The position numbers and the translations under genes are program-made. Under the pieces are notes generated by a model. It made no database searches. It was not told the origin of the DNA and saw nothing but the letters and a program-made list of their open reading frames with translations. A stretch of 64,000 nucleotides of DNA from WRHT01 sp031550525 (GTDB lineage Bacteria; Desulfobacterota; Desulfovibrionia; Desulfovibrionales; Desulfovibrionaceae), in NCBI GenBank assembly GCA_031550525.1, contig JAVBON010000002.1, positions 186,001 through 250,000 of the forward strand, written 5' to 3'. Below, piece after piece: positions 25,860 through 34,263 of this stretch (position 1 is its first letter; each line of letters begins with the position of its first letter).

Positions 25860-26339
25860 ATGCAATATACGCTTATGCTTCAGGATAAAAGCACATACCC
25901 AAGGCTACCCATAAGCCAGCTTCGCAAAACCATGGCCCAGTCAGTGGACCGCGCCTTTGCCTCACAAGGCTACCCTGTGACTATGGAGCAGGAGCTGGTG
26001 CTGCGCAACTTGAGAAACTGCTCTGATATAAGCCAAACGGATCTGGCGGCGCTAACAGGGCAAGACCGCAACAACCTTTCGCGCACCGTTGCCATTATGG
26101 AAAAAAAGGGATTAGTCAGTAAAGAAAACAGCGAAACCGACAAACGCTACTGTAAAATAAGCATTACCCCCGAGGGCGAAAAGGTGCATGACCGGCTGTG
26201 GCAAATTCTTGAAGAATGGCGTTTTCATCTCTTTACGGATATTCCAGTTGAAGACTTGCTGAAATTTAAGGACACGTCTGAAAAACTCATCGCCAACATG
26301 GATAGAATGGGAAAGCACTTCAGCAAATCCAGAAGCTGA
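25860..26339 (+). CDS. MarR-family transcriptional regulator
   Basis: The 159 residues contain the winged HTH of MarR proteins: MEQELVLRNLRNCSDISQTDLAALTGQDRNNLSRTVAIMEKKGLVSKE, then a wing with TDKRYCKISITPEGEKVH. MarR dimers usually repress a divergent gene until a phenolic or related ligand binds. The divergent target is the sulfatase-like gene with its thioredoxin-like and TTT followers. A phenolic ligand would fit a locus surrounded by arylsulfotransferases. Confidence 0.9.
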   Translation: MQYTLMLQDKSTYPRLPISQLRKTMAQSVDRAFASQGYPVTMEQELVLRNLRNCSDISQTDLAALTGQDRNNLSRTVAIMEKKGLVSKENSETDKRYCKISITPEGEKVHDRLWQILEEWRFHLFTDIPVEDLLKFKDTSEKLIANMDRMGKHFSKSRS

Positions 26340-26475
26340 TTTGAAGTAAGGCAAAACAATACTGGCCATATCAGTTTTTACCCGCATAACCAGGTATGAA
26401 ACCGAAAGGGTGAAGCGCCCTGCGTTTTGGACTGCGCCCTCTCAACTATAATACAAATTATAACTAGATTTATAT

Positions 26476-26525
26476 TTATAATAAAGGCGGCTCTTATTTA
26501 AAAATAAGAGCCGCCTTTATTATAA
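26476..26525. terminator. Perfect long palindromic terminator after marR
   Basis: Arms TAATAAAGGCGGCTCTTATT and its exact complement (26479-26498 and 26503-26522), extended by three more A/T pairs, enclose a four-base loop. The A/T ends make it a terminator in either direction. Confidence 0.85.
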
Positions 26526-26646
26526 TGCCTAACGGCCATCGTTCAGGGCTATAACATCCTAAAATTAATCATGTTAAGTGCTGTTCTGTTTTGCTATTGC
26601 ATCTGATGCGATAATTGTGACACGCTTTGACTTTAATCATATCAAT

Positions 26647-26683
26647 GTTACAATTAGTTACAGTATGTTACTTCATCTGTTAC
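26647..26683 (+). promoter_or_regulatory. Four phased GTTAC direct repeats upstream of kinase-like gene
   Basis: GTTAC occurs at 26647, 26657, 26667 and 26679, i.e. at spacings of 10, 10 and 12 bases, so the copies face nearly the same side of the helix. They end about 45 bases before the likely start codon. They look like a row of operator half-sites. The same pentamer is seen in the sulfatase/marR control region. Confidence 0.45.
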
Positions 26684-26729
26684 ACTCTATTAATGGTTGT
26701 TTTTAACGCTAATTTTTAATCATGACGAG

Positions 26730-27488
26730 ATGCCTATGTCTGTAATTACCAGCTTTGACATCATGACTAACAGTACAGGCGGTTATAAACTGCACATAAA
26801 AAATGACGGTACTGATTATGCTGGGTTATGGGCCAGCTTCCGCGCCGGTACACTTGAGCGCCTTACACGCATACGCGGCACTGCCACGGTTGATGTTTAT
26901 AAAACCACGGCATTCGGGCGCGACTTCATTATAAAAATAGATAGGGGCTACCCGCACCATATTGACTCCAAACTCTGGCGCATTTTGCAGGGTCCATTTT
27001 ACTCGCACAAAATGCGGGCCATAAACAGATCCGTACGCAACGGCTGCCGACTTACGCCGGAATTTCTTATGGTGGCCGAAAAAGAAGGAGGCCTTATCTG
27101 CCGCGAATCTGCCGTTATTATGGAGTTTTTACATGGCCGCGCCCTTACGGGCAAAAATGAAGTCATCGCCCGCCAGCAGGAGGTAATTGACCTTTTGCAA
27201 GAACTGCACAGGTATGGCCTGCCCCTGTGCGACCTTAACCCCGGCAACTTTTTCATAACCGGCGCCGGGCTTAAGGCCATAGACCTATCCGGGCGCGGCT
27301 CGTCTTGGACGGGCATAGCCAAAGACGCCTACCTGCTTAAAAAGCTTTACGGCCTGGAGTTGCCGCAAAAATCTTTTTTGCGGAAGCTGGCGGTGGGATA
27401 CGTGAGCGTGCTTTTCAAGCTGCGCTATGCAATTCGTGACTTGAAGGGCAAGAATAAAACGAAACGGGACTTGGTTAAGGCGAATTAA
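26730..27488 (+). CDS. LPS-core-kinase-like protein (WaaY/RfaY-type kinase fold)
   Basis: The 252 residues resemble the small kinase-like WaaY/RfaY proteins that phosphorylate heptose II of the LPS core. Features are TAFGRDFIIKIDRG (nucleotide-binding Lys), AVIMEFLHGRAL (hinge), and a catalytic-loop equivalent CDLNPGNFFITG with AIDLSGRG as DFG counterpart (Asp of IDLS). The C-terminus is basic. Start at 26730 or 26736; neither site is strong. It stands alone between two terminators with its own repeated upstream motif. The kinase fold is clear; the LPS substrate is inferred. Confidence 0.78.
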   Translation: MPMSVITSFDIMTNSTGGYKLHIKNDGTDYAGLWASFRAGTLERLTRIRGTATVDVYKTTAFGRDFIIKIDRGYPHHIDSKLWRILQGPFYSHKMRAINRSVRNGCRLTPEFLMVAEKEGGLICRESAVIMEFLHGRALTGKNEVIARQQEVIDLLQELHRYGLPLCDLNPGNFFITGAGLKAIDLSGRGSSWTGIAKDAYLLKKLYGLELPQKSFLRKLAVGYVSVLFKLRYAIRDLKGKNKTKRDLVKAN

Positions 27489-27511
27489 GCGTATAATAGG
27501 CACTTAAAGTA

Positions 27512-27556
27512 TAGCTGGAAAGCCTCCTTACGGGGGCTTTCCAGCTATTTTTTAAT
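27512..27556. terminator. Terminator between kinase-like gene and arylsulfotransferase 2
   Basis: TAGCTGGAAAGCC and GGCTTTCCAGCTA form a 13-bp stem, followed by TTTTTTA on the plus strand and an A-rich flank on the other. It serves the two convergent genes. Confidence 0.85.
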
Positions 27557-27573
27557 CATGGCAGCGCGTTAGC

Positions 27574-29013
27574 TTACTTCTTAGGCCCATCATAGTTGAA
27601 CCCGCCATCAACTTTTACCGTGCTCATGGCACCGCGCGGGGCCGCACCCGGCACGCGGAAGGTAGAAACATCCAAGGGCGCTATGGCCACAGGTTTGGGG
27701 GCTTCCAGTTGCGGCACCCACTCAAAAGGCACGCGATAAGCGCGGTACACCGCGAACATGCGCAACGCCACCTCCATTTTGTAGGGGTTTTTCCATTCCC
27801 ATACCAGCTCATGCTCGGCGGTAACTTCAAACACACGTCCAGTGGAGCCTTCCGTAATCAATGTATTACCGTTGGGCAGGCGCTGGGCCGCGCTGATGAA
27901 CGGGCTGTAAAAACGGTTGGCGTCCAGAGGCATCATAAAGCCTGCTTCGGCCGGGGTGTATTGCCACACTATCTTGAGCGTGGTGGGGTCAAACTCCAGC
28001 ACGCGGGAGTAGTCGCGCTGGGCATATTTAACCCCGTTGGGAGATGCCGGGTTGGGAGCGCCATAGCCGCTCCAGCCGCCGTTGTCGTATACCAGTATAT
28101 TGCCCTCGCCCGGCAGGCCGCGCGGGATCATATGCGCGTGGTGCTGGCCTATAATCCAGCCCAGTTCTTGCAAGGCGGAGGTGGCGTTGTAATCCGGCCC
28201 CACCTGCCAGACAATCTTGCCGGTCTTTTTATCAATAATAAAGATTATGCCGGTTTCGCGCCCATCCATAATCAGGTTGCTCGGGTTAAAACGCTGGTCG
28301 CCCGCGTCGTGCCACTTGTTAGGCCCTAAAACCGAAAGCGAGTTGATATGCATCCAGTCGCCCACGTCTGGCGCTACGCCGTGTTTGCCGCCAAGTTTGC
28401 CCCTTTGCACGTTGTTGGGGTCGCGGAACAGGGCCGCTCTGGCTTCCGCTGAAAAGCCCATTTCCTCAAAATGGTCGGAGCAGACCCACTCCCAAATAAT
28501 CTCGCCCTTCCAGTTTACTTCATAGACGATATCGTCAACCAGCAATTGATCGGATATGTTTTTGCAGTGCAGGTTACGGTGAGCCAGCATCAGGGAGTTC
28601 CCGCCATCCGCTCTGGCATTCATGCCGGGCGCGTAGTACCCAACCGGGTTGCCTTCGCGCTGAAAGTCGTGGTGGGTACGCGCCATCCAGCGGCCGGGGT
28701 AGCCTGGGTCTTCAATAAACTCGCCGCGGTCGAAGCGCCAGACCACCTTTCCGTCCCAGTCAATCTGCGCCAGCTCCATACTGTCCTGGTAGCCGTAGCG
28801 CGGGTCGCGCAGGCCGCATTGGGCCATTATATTACCGCCCGGCAGCATCTTGCAGTGTGTTGAGGGCACACCTTCCCAAAAGCGCAGTTCCTGGCCGTTC
28901 ATGCCAATCAGCATGGGGCATTTACCCATGGGAGCGGCAACAGTGTAGCCGTTATAGGCCTTATCGGGGTTATAGACAGTGACGCCCGTGGGATAAATTG
29001 TAGGATGTCCCAT
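27574..29013 (-). CDS. Arylsulfotransferase (ASST-type beta-propeller), copy 2
   Basis: The 479 residues are a clear paralogue of the protein at 1256-2716: MGHPTIYPTGVTVYNPDKAY at the start, THHDFQREGNPVGYYAPGMN, DWMHINSLSVLGPNKWHDAG, IIGQHHAHMIPRGLPGEGN and SAAQRLPNGNTLITEGSTGR. AAAGGAG is 6 bases before the ATG. ASST enzymes transfer sulfate between phenols with a sulfohistidine intermediate. As in copy 1, no signal peptide is present, so a cytoplasmic role is suggested. Copy 1 ends in a Cys-containing tail (PGCKPFFGGSGVCAAP) that copy 2 lacks. It stands alone between terminator and MATE gene. Confidence 0.86.
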   Translation of the reverse strand: MGHPTIYPTGVTVYNPDKAYNGYTVAAPMGKCPMLIGMNGQELRFWEGVPSTHCKMLPGGNIMAQCGLRDPRYGYQDSMELAQIDWDGKVVWRFDRGEFIEDPGYPGRWMARTHHDFQREGNPVGYYAPGMNARADGGNSLMLAHRNLHCKNISDQLLVDDIVYEVNWKGEIIWEWVCSDHFEEMGFSAEARAALFRDPNNVQRGKLGGKHGVAPDVGDWMHINSLSVLGPNKWHDAGDQRFNPSNLIMDGRETGIIFIIDKKTGKIVWQVGPDYNATSALQELGWIIGQHHAHMIPRGLPGEGNILVYDNGGWSGYGAPNPASPNGVKYAQRDYSRVLEFDPTTLKIVWQYTPAEAGFMMPLDANRFYSPFISAAQRLPNGNTLITEGSTGRVFEVTAEHELVWEWKNPYKMEVALRMFAVYRAYRVPFEWVPQLEAPKPVAIAPLDVSTFRVPGAAPRGAMSTVKVDGGFNYDGPKK

Positions 29014-29218
29014 TGATTGCTCCTTTTAAATAAGCAAGTTTTGTAAAACGGCATAATTTGTGTAAAGGCAAACAGCAGCGCGCAAATTAGCAGATTTATA
29101 ACAAAAGGCATTGTGCCATTGCAAATTCTTATTACAGGCGCGGCCCCCTGCAACCATGCAAGCGGCACTCCATTTTAAAGTGTTGGCATTACTTTTAAAG
29201 CGCGTCCAAGACCAGCTT

Positions 29219-30568
29219 CTACAACTCCATATTCCTATTATTTTTATGCACATAACGCAGGGCCAGAATGGTAATGGCCGTGGCCAGCACATCGGCGCAG
29301 GGCAAGCTGAGCCATACGCCCTCCAGCCCCAAAAACTTCGGCAGAATCACCAATATGGGCAGCAGAAAAAGCATTTGCCGCGCCAAAGACAGAAAAATGG
29401 AAAGCTTGGCCTGCCCCATGGACTGAAAGTACGCGGTAATAACTATTTGGCTGCCCACCAGAAAAAACATCATCGTGCATAGCCGCAGGCCGGTAACCGC
29501 CATATCGATCATATCCGGATGATCTGTAAACATGCGGGCCAGAACGCCCGGCGCCAGTTGAAAAAGCAGAAAACCGGAACTGGTGATGATTGAAGCAGCC
29601 ACTATGCCCTTTACAAGCACGCCCCAAACCCTATCCATATGTCTGGCTCCAAAATTGTAGCCGATAATGGGCTGCATGCCTTGGGTAAGGCCAACCACAA
29701 TCATACCGTAAAGCATTACAAGCCGGTTGACTATGCCGTACGCGCCTATGGCCAGGTCGCCGCCGTAACTCTTGAGGCTTTGGTTCAATATAACAATCAA
29801 AACACAGCCGCAAATATTCATAAGCGAAGGCGCCAAGCCTATGCCGAGCATGGGCTTTACCAGCAGCCAGCGCAAGCGAAAAATGCCGCGCTTGAAATGC
29901 ACTGTGCTGTTTTTATTGAAATAATGGAACATCATGGCGGACAAGGAGGTCAACTGGGCGATAATTGTCGCCATGGCCGCTCCTTTCATGCCGGTATCAA
30001 GCAAAAAAATGAACACAGGTGTCAAAACCAGGTTAACACCCACGCTAAGCACCGACATAAGCAAAGATTTTTTGGGGTAGCCAGAAGCTCGCATAAGGTG
30101 GCTCAGCGCCACCATGGTTGCGCCAATTGGCAAGCCGTATAAAATTACGCGCATATAATCGTGGGCATAGGGCAAAGTCTCGGCGCTGGCCCCAAAAATT
30201 ATTAGAAGAGGATCAAGCCAAAACAGGCAACTCACGGAAAATACAATCGATAGGGTGATGCTGAGCACGATATTGTGGCCCAGCACCATGGAGGCGCGCT
30301 CGTAATTCTTCTCGCCCAGCGCAATGGAACAGACCGTTGCCCCGCCAATGGCCACAAGCATGGTAATGGCGAACACCAGGTTCATAAAAGGAAAAGTTAC
30401 CGCCAAGCCCGTAATGCCCAGCGGCCCTACCCCATGGCCTATAAATATGCCGCTGCATATGTTGTACAGCGATATTATGGTCATATTGGCTATGGCCGGA
30501 ACAGAATAGCTCAAAAGCAATCTGCCTATGGGCTCCGTCTCCAGGCGGTTTATACTGGTCTGACTCAC
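29219..30568 (-). CDS. MATE-family multidrug/cation efflux transporter
   Basis: The 449-residue protein has about 12 hydrophobic helices and MATE features: LLLSYSVPAIANMTIISLYN at the N-terminus, IGGATVCSIALGEKNYERA, GIVNRLVMLYGMIVVGLTQGMQPIIGYNFGA in the second half. The start is a GTG at 30568 with GGAG 7 bases upstream. MATE proteins export organic cations by Na+ or H+ antiport. Relatives with this N-terminal form are annotated as general MATE transporters; the substrate is unknown. Confidence 0.88.
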   Translation of the reverse strand: MSQTSINRLETEPIGRLLLSYSVPAIANMTIISLYNICSGIFIGHGVGPLGITGLAVTFPFMNLVFAITMLVAIGGATVCSIALGEKNYERASMVLGHNIVLSITLSIVFSVSCLFWLDPLLIIFGASAETLPYAHDYMRVILYGLPIGATMVALSHLMRASGYPKKSLLMSVLSVGVNLVLTPVFIFLLDTGMKGAAMATIIAQLTSLSAMMFHYFNKNSTVHFKRGIFRLRWLLVKPMLGIGLAPSLMNICGCVLIVILNQSLKSYGGDLAIGAYGIVNRLVMLYGMIVVGLTQGMQPIIGYNFGARHMDRVWGVLVKGIVAASIITSSGFLLFQLAPGVLARMFTDHPDMIDMAVTGLRLCTMMFFLVGSQIVITAYFQSMGQAKLSIFLSLARQMLFLLPILVILPKFLGLEGVWLSLPCADVLATAITILALRYVHKNNRNMEL

Positions 30569-30774
30569 CTGACATCTCCAGCGGTATAAAAAACGAGAAC
30601 CCGATCAAGTGGTTGAGGCACAGGACCGGCTTTTCCTTCATTTGATGGCTATGTGCATAGTTGCACAAATATGTGATTTGGTAAAACTTGTTCTGATGGT
30701 ATTTTGTGGTCATAGGCATATCCCACTGACATTTATGCAAAATACATCTACATACGGATCTTTGCCAAAAATAA

Positions 30775-30808
30775 AAGGCTGCTCCGCTAAGAAACGGAAC
30801 AGCCTTAA
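30775..30808 (-). terminator. Terminator downstream of M48 peptidase gene
   Basis: On the minus strand AAGGCTGTTCCG and CGGAGCAGCCTT form a stem with one internal mismatch, followed by TTATTTTT. It ends the M48 transcript. The rest of the 30569-30947 gap shows nothing else I can support. Confidence 0.7.
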
Positions 30809-30947
30809 ATATGCGGCGCACTGGCGGTGTTGCGCCATGGCAGGCTGCCTAGCCGCCAACTCTTACTGCCAGAATAAGGCATGCCGAGGCGTTGCCGGTG
30901 CCGCGCGCAAACACGGCGCCGGCTTTTGCGCCACCGGAATAATGCGG

Positions 30948-31928
30948 CTATTCTTCTTTATTGCCTTTTGTGAACTTGCCAAGGCCTTTGCTAAGGCCGG
31001 ACATAGCGCCTTTGGCGGCGTTTTTGGCCTTATCGGCAGCGCCGGATTCGCCTTCCAAAGCGGCGGAGTCCGTTGCGGGCACTTCTTTTTTAGGAGCTTT
31101 GCGAGCCAAAACATCGCCATACAGGCCGCTTTCGTTAAACTTGATAAGCTCATGCACGCGAGAAACAGACCACGGGTGCGAGCGGCCGTTACTCAAAATA
31201 ATTTTCTGCACCATACCAAGGCCGGATGAGCTTACTTCTTGGAAGTCTTTGCTTTGCTCAATAAACTCATCGAGATTAAGCTCGTTTATATAGCGTTGGC
31301 TGGAGCCGGCCAGTTTCATAAGGGCCTTGCAGGAGGCGGTAAAGTTTTGGCAGGCCAGGTAGCCGCCTCTGTCGCAAGAGAGTTCGGCCGCGCGGTACCA
31401 TTCGTAATAAGCGTAATTCAAGGCATATATGGCGGGCTGCGAAAAAGTGCTGAGGCCAGGTATGGTAGACAGCACGGCGCCCAGCAAATTCTCGCCTAAA
31501 ATTGTGCCCAGGGCTTGATAAATGATGTGCTCGGATTTGATGTGGGCAAGCTCGTGCCCAATTACAAAGCGCAACTCGTCGTCATCCAGCATATCCAGCA
31601 AATAGCTGTATACGCAGACAATCGGCTTATCGGGGCATGCGGTGTAGGCGTTAAGCTCCGGCGCGGAGCTTATGTAGAAGAGCGGTTCTTCAACCTCCAA
31701 CACTTCGCAGGCTTCCTTCATAATCTTGTGGAGGGAGGGCATCTGCCGCTCCGTCACTTTCAGGTTACTGCCCAAAAGCTCAAGCCTGGTTATGCTGTTT
31801 TGCGGCACGGTGCAGAGATCAAGCACTTTGGGGAACAGAGGAATTTTTCTTAAAGTTTCCAAGGCCACTCTATCCAGAGGGTGTTCATATTCTGTAGATT
31901 GCAAATCTTTTATTATAACGCGTTCCAT
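30948..31928 (-). CDS. M48-family metallopeptidase
   Basis: A 326-residue protein with the zinc-peptidase motif H125-E-L-A-H129 (IGHELAHIKSEH). The third ligand Glu is probably in YEWYRAAELSCDRGGYLAC, the usual M48 position. There is no signal peptide and only weak hydrophobic stretches (AVLSTIPGLSTF), so it may be cytoplasmic or membrane-associated. The C-terminal 60 residues are Ala/Lys-rich and low in complexity. This is the first of two M48 genes in the window; the other is next to lemA. Confidence 0.87.
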   Translation of the reverse strand: MERVIIKDLQSTEYEHPLDRVALETLRKIPLFPKVLDLCTVPQNSITRLELLGSNLKVTERQMPSLHKIMKEACEVLEVEEPLFYISSAPELNAYTACPDKPIVCVYSYLLDMLDDDELRFVIGHELAHIKSEHIIYQALGTILGENLLGAVLSTIPGLSTFSQPAIYALNYAYYEWYRAAELSCDRGGYLACQNFTASCKALMKLAGSSQRYINELNLDEFIEQSKDFQEVSSSGLGMVQKIILSNGRSHPWSVSRVHELIKFNESGLYGDVLARKAPKKEVPATDSAALEGESGAADKAKNAAKGAMSGLSKGLGKFTKGNKEE

Positions 31929-32356
31929 GAGTATCCGGCTCCTTTTGGTAATTCTGCAGTAAATTCAGTACGGAACAAAAAGGCAGATGCGTATTGCGCT
32001 GCCAACAGGTGTGGCTATAACGTAATTTTTTGCTGAACGCATTGAAAAATTTCAATTGTTCCAGATAAAATTAATCCGTAACTGTCAACATACCAAAATT
32101 GACGCCGCAAAAGCCAAATCCACTCAGGCATTTCAAGCCAAAGTGGACTTGGATTAACTTTTAAATGCGCCTGCCAGAATTTGAAAGGTAGCCACACGGG
32201 CGCGGGCAAGTTTATATTATGTTACCCATTGGAATATTATACTTAAATCTTGCATATGGGAAAAAGATGCGGCAAAAGTCACTAAAGCATTTCAACTGTG
32301 AAAAAGCCGCAATACTCTGGTGCTGTAGATATGTTAAAAAGTATTGCACACAAAAT
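31929..32356. other. Intergenic region between M48 and RRM genes
   Basis: About 430 A/T-rich bases without a supported gene or repeat. Promoter signals for the minus-strand M48 gene should lie near 31930-32000. I see no convincing RNA gene. Confidence 0.4.
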
Positions 32357-32388
32357 AAAAAGCCCGGCACAGGCCGGGCTTTTTATTT
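32357..32388 (-). terminator. Terminator of the RRM gene
   Basis: AAAAAGCCCGG and CCGGGCTTTTT form an 11-bp stem with a six-base loop, 20-50 bases beyond the stop of the RNA-binding protein gene, with T-rich ends on both strands. Confidence 0.85.
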
Positions 32389-32407
32389 TGCACGTCACCA
32401 AATATTC

Positions 32408-32674
32408 TTAGTAGCGCGGCTGACGGGGGGCTTTAGGCTGGGCTTCGTTCACCTTAAGGGTGCGGCCGTCCATGCTCGAGCCGTCAAGAGCCTGTATGGC
32501 GCCGGCTGCGTCGGCAGATTCCATTTCCACAAAACCGAAACCACGGGCGCGGCCGGTTTCACGGTCAGACACCAGGTTAACGGAATTTACGGTGCCGTAC
32601 TGAGAAAAAAGATTACGAACTTGTTCTTCCGTTGCCGACCAGGGCAGGTTGCCCACATAAATAGACTTGCTCAC
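32408..32674 (-). CDS. RNA-binding protein with a single RRM domain
   Basis: The 88-residue protein has both RRM motifs: RNP2 IYVGNLPW near the N-terminus and RNP1 RGFGFVEM around residue 44-51. A basic C-terminal tail (QPKAPRQPRY) follows. I start at the GTG at 32674 because GAGG lies 7 bases upstream and the product then begins MSKSIYVGNLPW like its homologues. These small bacterial RRM proteins are often cold-induced and may act as RNA chaperones. The roughly 200-base leader towards 32888 could hold a cold-shock-type 5' UTR. Confidence 0.92.
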   Translation of the reverse strand: MSKSIYVGNLPWSATEEQVRNLFSQYGTVNSVNLVSDRETGRARGFGFVEMESADAAGAIQALDGSSMDGRTLKVNEAQPKAPRQPRY

Positions 32675-32887
32675 AAACAAACCTCGTTAAAAAAGTTTTG
32701 CACATGACGTTTGCATCCATATGCAAAACAGTTCTGTACATTTCCGATGCTCATACCCGCTATTTGCAAAGTACACAAGCAAATAATTTTATTTTCAGGC
32801 GCACCGGCAATTCCCACACAAAAAACCGCCGAGGTAAGGTTTAAATTTTGCAGTACGTTTGCAGTGACTTGAAGATGCGTTTTAAGC

Positions 32888-33754
32888 TTAGCGGCCAATG
32901 TAACCAGGCGTAATATCAGCCAGATACGGCAAGCACGGGGCATCCAGCGGCAAAGGATAAAGCTCGCGGCTTGGTGTGAAACGATAATTATCACGGCGTA
33001 AATAGGTAAGCTCAAGCGCCGTCCAAATCTGTTCTTCTCCAAACACCAGGGTGTTTCCGCTATTATTCACATGCGCGTGTATTACTTGATGCGTTTCCGC
33101 CAGCCTTGACAGGATATGATTACGTACCGGCAAAAGCAGCAGTTCAAAAGTAGGCAAATGCAGTTCCACAATTATTTGTGAAAAGCATCTCAGATGCTTT
33201 TCATCAACAGTATCCAGCACCTGCCACTCAGCCCCCTCTATGTCCATTTGCAAAATCAGGTCGGTTCTGTGCGTATGGTTGTTGGCATCAAGCAGGCTGC
33301 CTAACGAGCGGTAGCCGGGGCGGCTGTCGTCCGCGCCAATATAGAGCTTTTCAAACGCGAAATTTGGGTGCGCATGCGGGGGGCCTTCAACACTGCCGTC
33401 GTACTGATAAATTGTGTAGCCCCGCTCGGCCATATCGGTATCCCAAGACACCTCGCAGGCTATGCCTAAACTGTAGGCTATACCGCCGCGCCCAGGCTCA
33501 AGCATAAGGTAACCACCGTCGTGCATGGCCCCTACCCGTATCAAGGGCTGGCCAATAACCTGCCGTGGGCGGATTAACCTTCTGAACTGGCTGATATGGC
33601 TCAAGATAGACGGGCAAGGCCGTGAGTATTCTATCCGCACAGATCCGGCCTTACCGCGCGCAGAATCAACCTGTGACTGCCTTGCCAAAATATCATCCGA
33701 CTCCCGCATGCAGAAATCAAAAAAGCTTTGCACTTCCGCCTTGAATTTTTCCAC
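32888..33754 (-). CDS. FkbM-like methyltransferase
   Basis: A 288-residue protein starting from GTG with AAGGAG upstream. Its central part has VGAMHDGGYLML, YSLGIACEVSWDTDMAERGYTIYQYDGS, and an acidic motif DLILQMDIEGAEWQVLD. The last (MDIEGAE) is the hallmark of FkbM/Methyltransf_21-type SAM-dependent methyltransferases that act on sugars or polyketides. It lies directly beside the tRNA-Arg island border, but outside it, and may belong to surface-glycan modification together with the island's glycerophosphotransferase-like gene. Confidence 0.75.
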   Translation of the reverse strand: MEKFKAEVQSFFDFCMRESDDILARQSQVDSARGKAGSVRIEYSRPCPSILSHISQFRRLIRPRQVIGQPLIRVGAMHDGGYLMLEPGRGGIAYSLGIACEVSWDTDMAERGYTIYQYDGSVEGPPHAHPNFAFEKLYIGADDSRPGYRSLGSLLDANNHTHRTDLILQMDIEGAEWQVLDTVDEKHLRCFSQIIVELHLPTFELLLLPVRNHILSRLAETHQVIHAHVNNSGNTLVFGEEQIWTALELTYLRRDNYRFTPSRELYPLPLDAPCLPYLADITPGYIGR

Positions 33755-33846
33755 AACCGCTCCTTAGGCAAAAAATTCTCTTTCAGGCGTAAGTTGCAAA
33801 ATGAGTACCAAATGAACATTCCTGTACATCCGTGGGAACAACCTGC

Positions 33847-33884
33847 AAAAAGGCGGCTACAACCTGTTAGGCGTAACCGCCTGA
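33847..33884 (-). terminator. Terminator next to the duplicated tRNA end
   Basis: On the minus strand AGGCGGTTAC and GTAGCCGCCT form a 10-bp stem with one mismatch, followed by TTTTTGC. It sits directly after the att-like duplicate of the tRNA-Arg 3' end, where the tRNA's original terminator would be expected if the island had inserted between them. Confidence 0.65.
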
Positions 33885-33886
33885 AG

Positions 33887-33904
33887 TTTTGTGGCGCGTC
33901 GGCA
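33887..33904 (-). repeat. att-like duplicate of tRNA-Arg 3' end (distal side)
   Basis: TTTTGTGGCGCGTCGGCA matches TTTTGTGGCGCGCTGGCA at 36523-36540 at 16 of 18 positions. The latter spans the 3' end of the tRNA-Arg gene. This is the pattern left by integrases that use a tRNA 3' end. Confidence 0.65.
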
Positions 33905-33974
33905 TGTGCGGACGCTGAGATAACCGGCTTAAGACATACTTTTTAACTATAACCCTTGAATATTAACTCAATGG

Positions 33975-34073
33975 TTATTTCTGAATAAAATATGCGCTCC
34001 CGCCAATGGCGCTCTCAACAACTTTGTAAGATTCAGACTTTGGCGTAAGCCGTCTAATCTCAGCCTCAGTAAG
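33975..34073 (-). pseudogene. Integrase N-terminal relic 1 (arm-type DNA-binding domain)
   Basis: The minus strand encodes LTEAEIRRLTPKSESYKVVE, continuing to a stop after about 32 codons. This matches the start of tyrosine integrases with an arm-type binding domain, which typically read LTdt.ir.lkPkdkpYkv.D. A stop codon directly precedes the fragment and no start codon exists, so it cannot be expressed as such. Confidence 0.6.
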
Positions 34074-34263
34074 TTAGGAGCTTTTTCAGGCAGAAAGAGT
34101 AAAGCGACACGTTACCCTGCTGGACATGAATACCACATATATATTAGGATGATGTGACAAATATAATTTACAACTGACATTACAGCGTATCGCATGGCAC
34201 AATGTGACAAGTGCCTTAATATTGTTCTGGCTATGTTATTAAAGTTCTGCTGAGAGATTGTGT

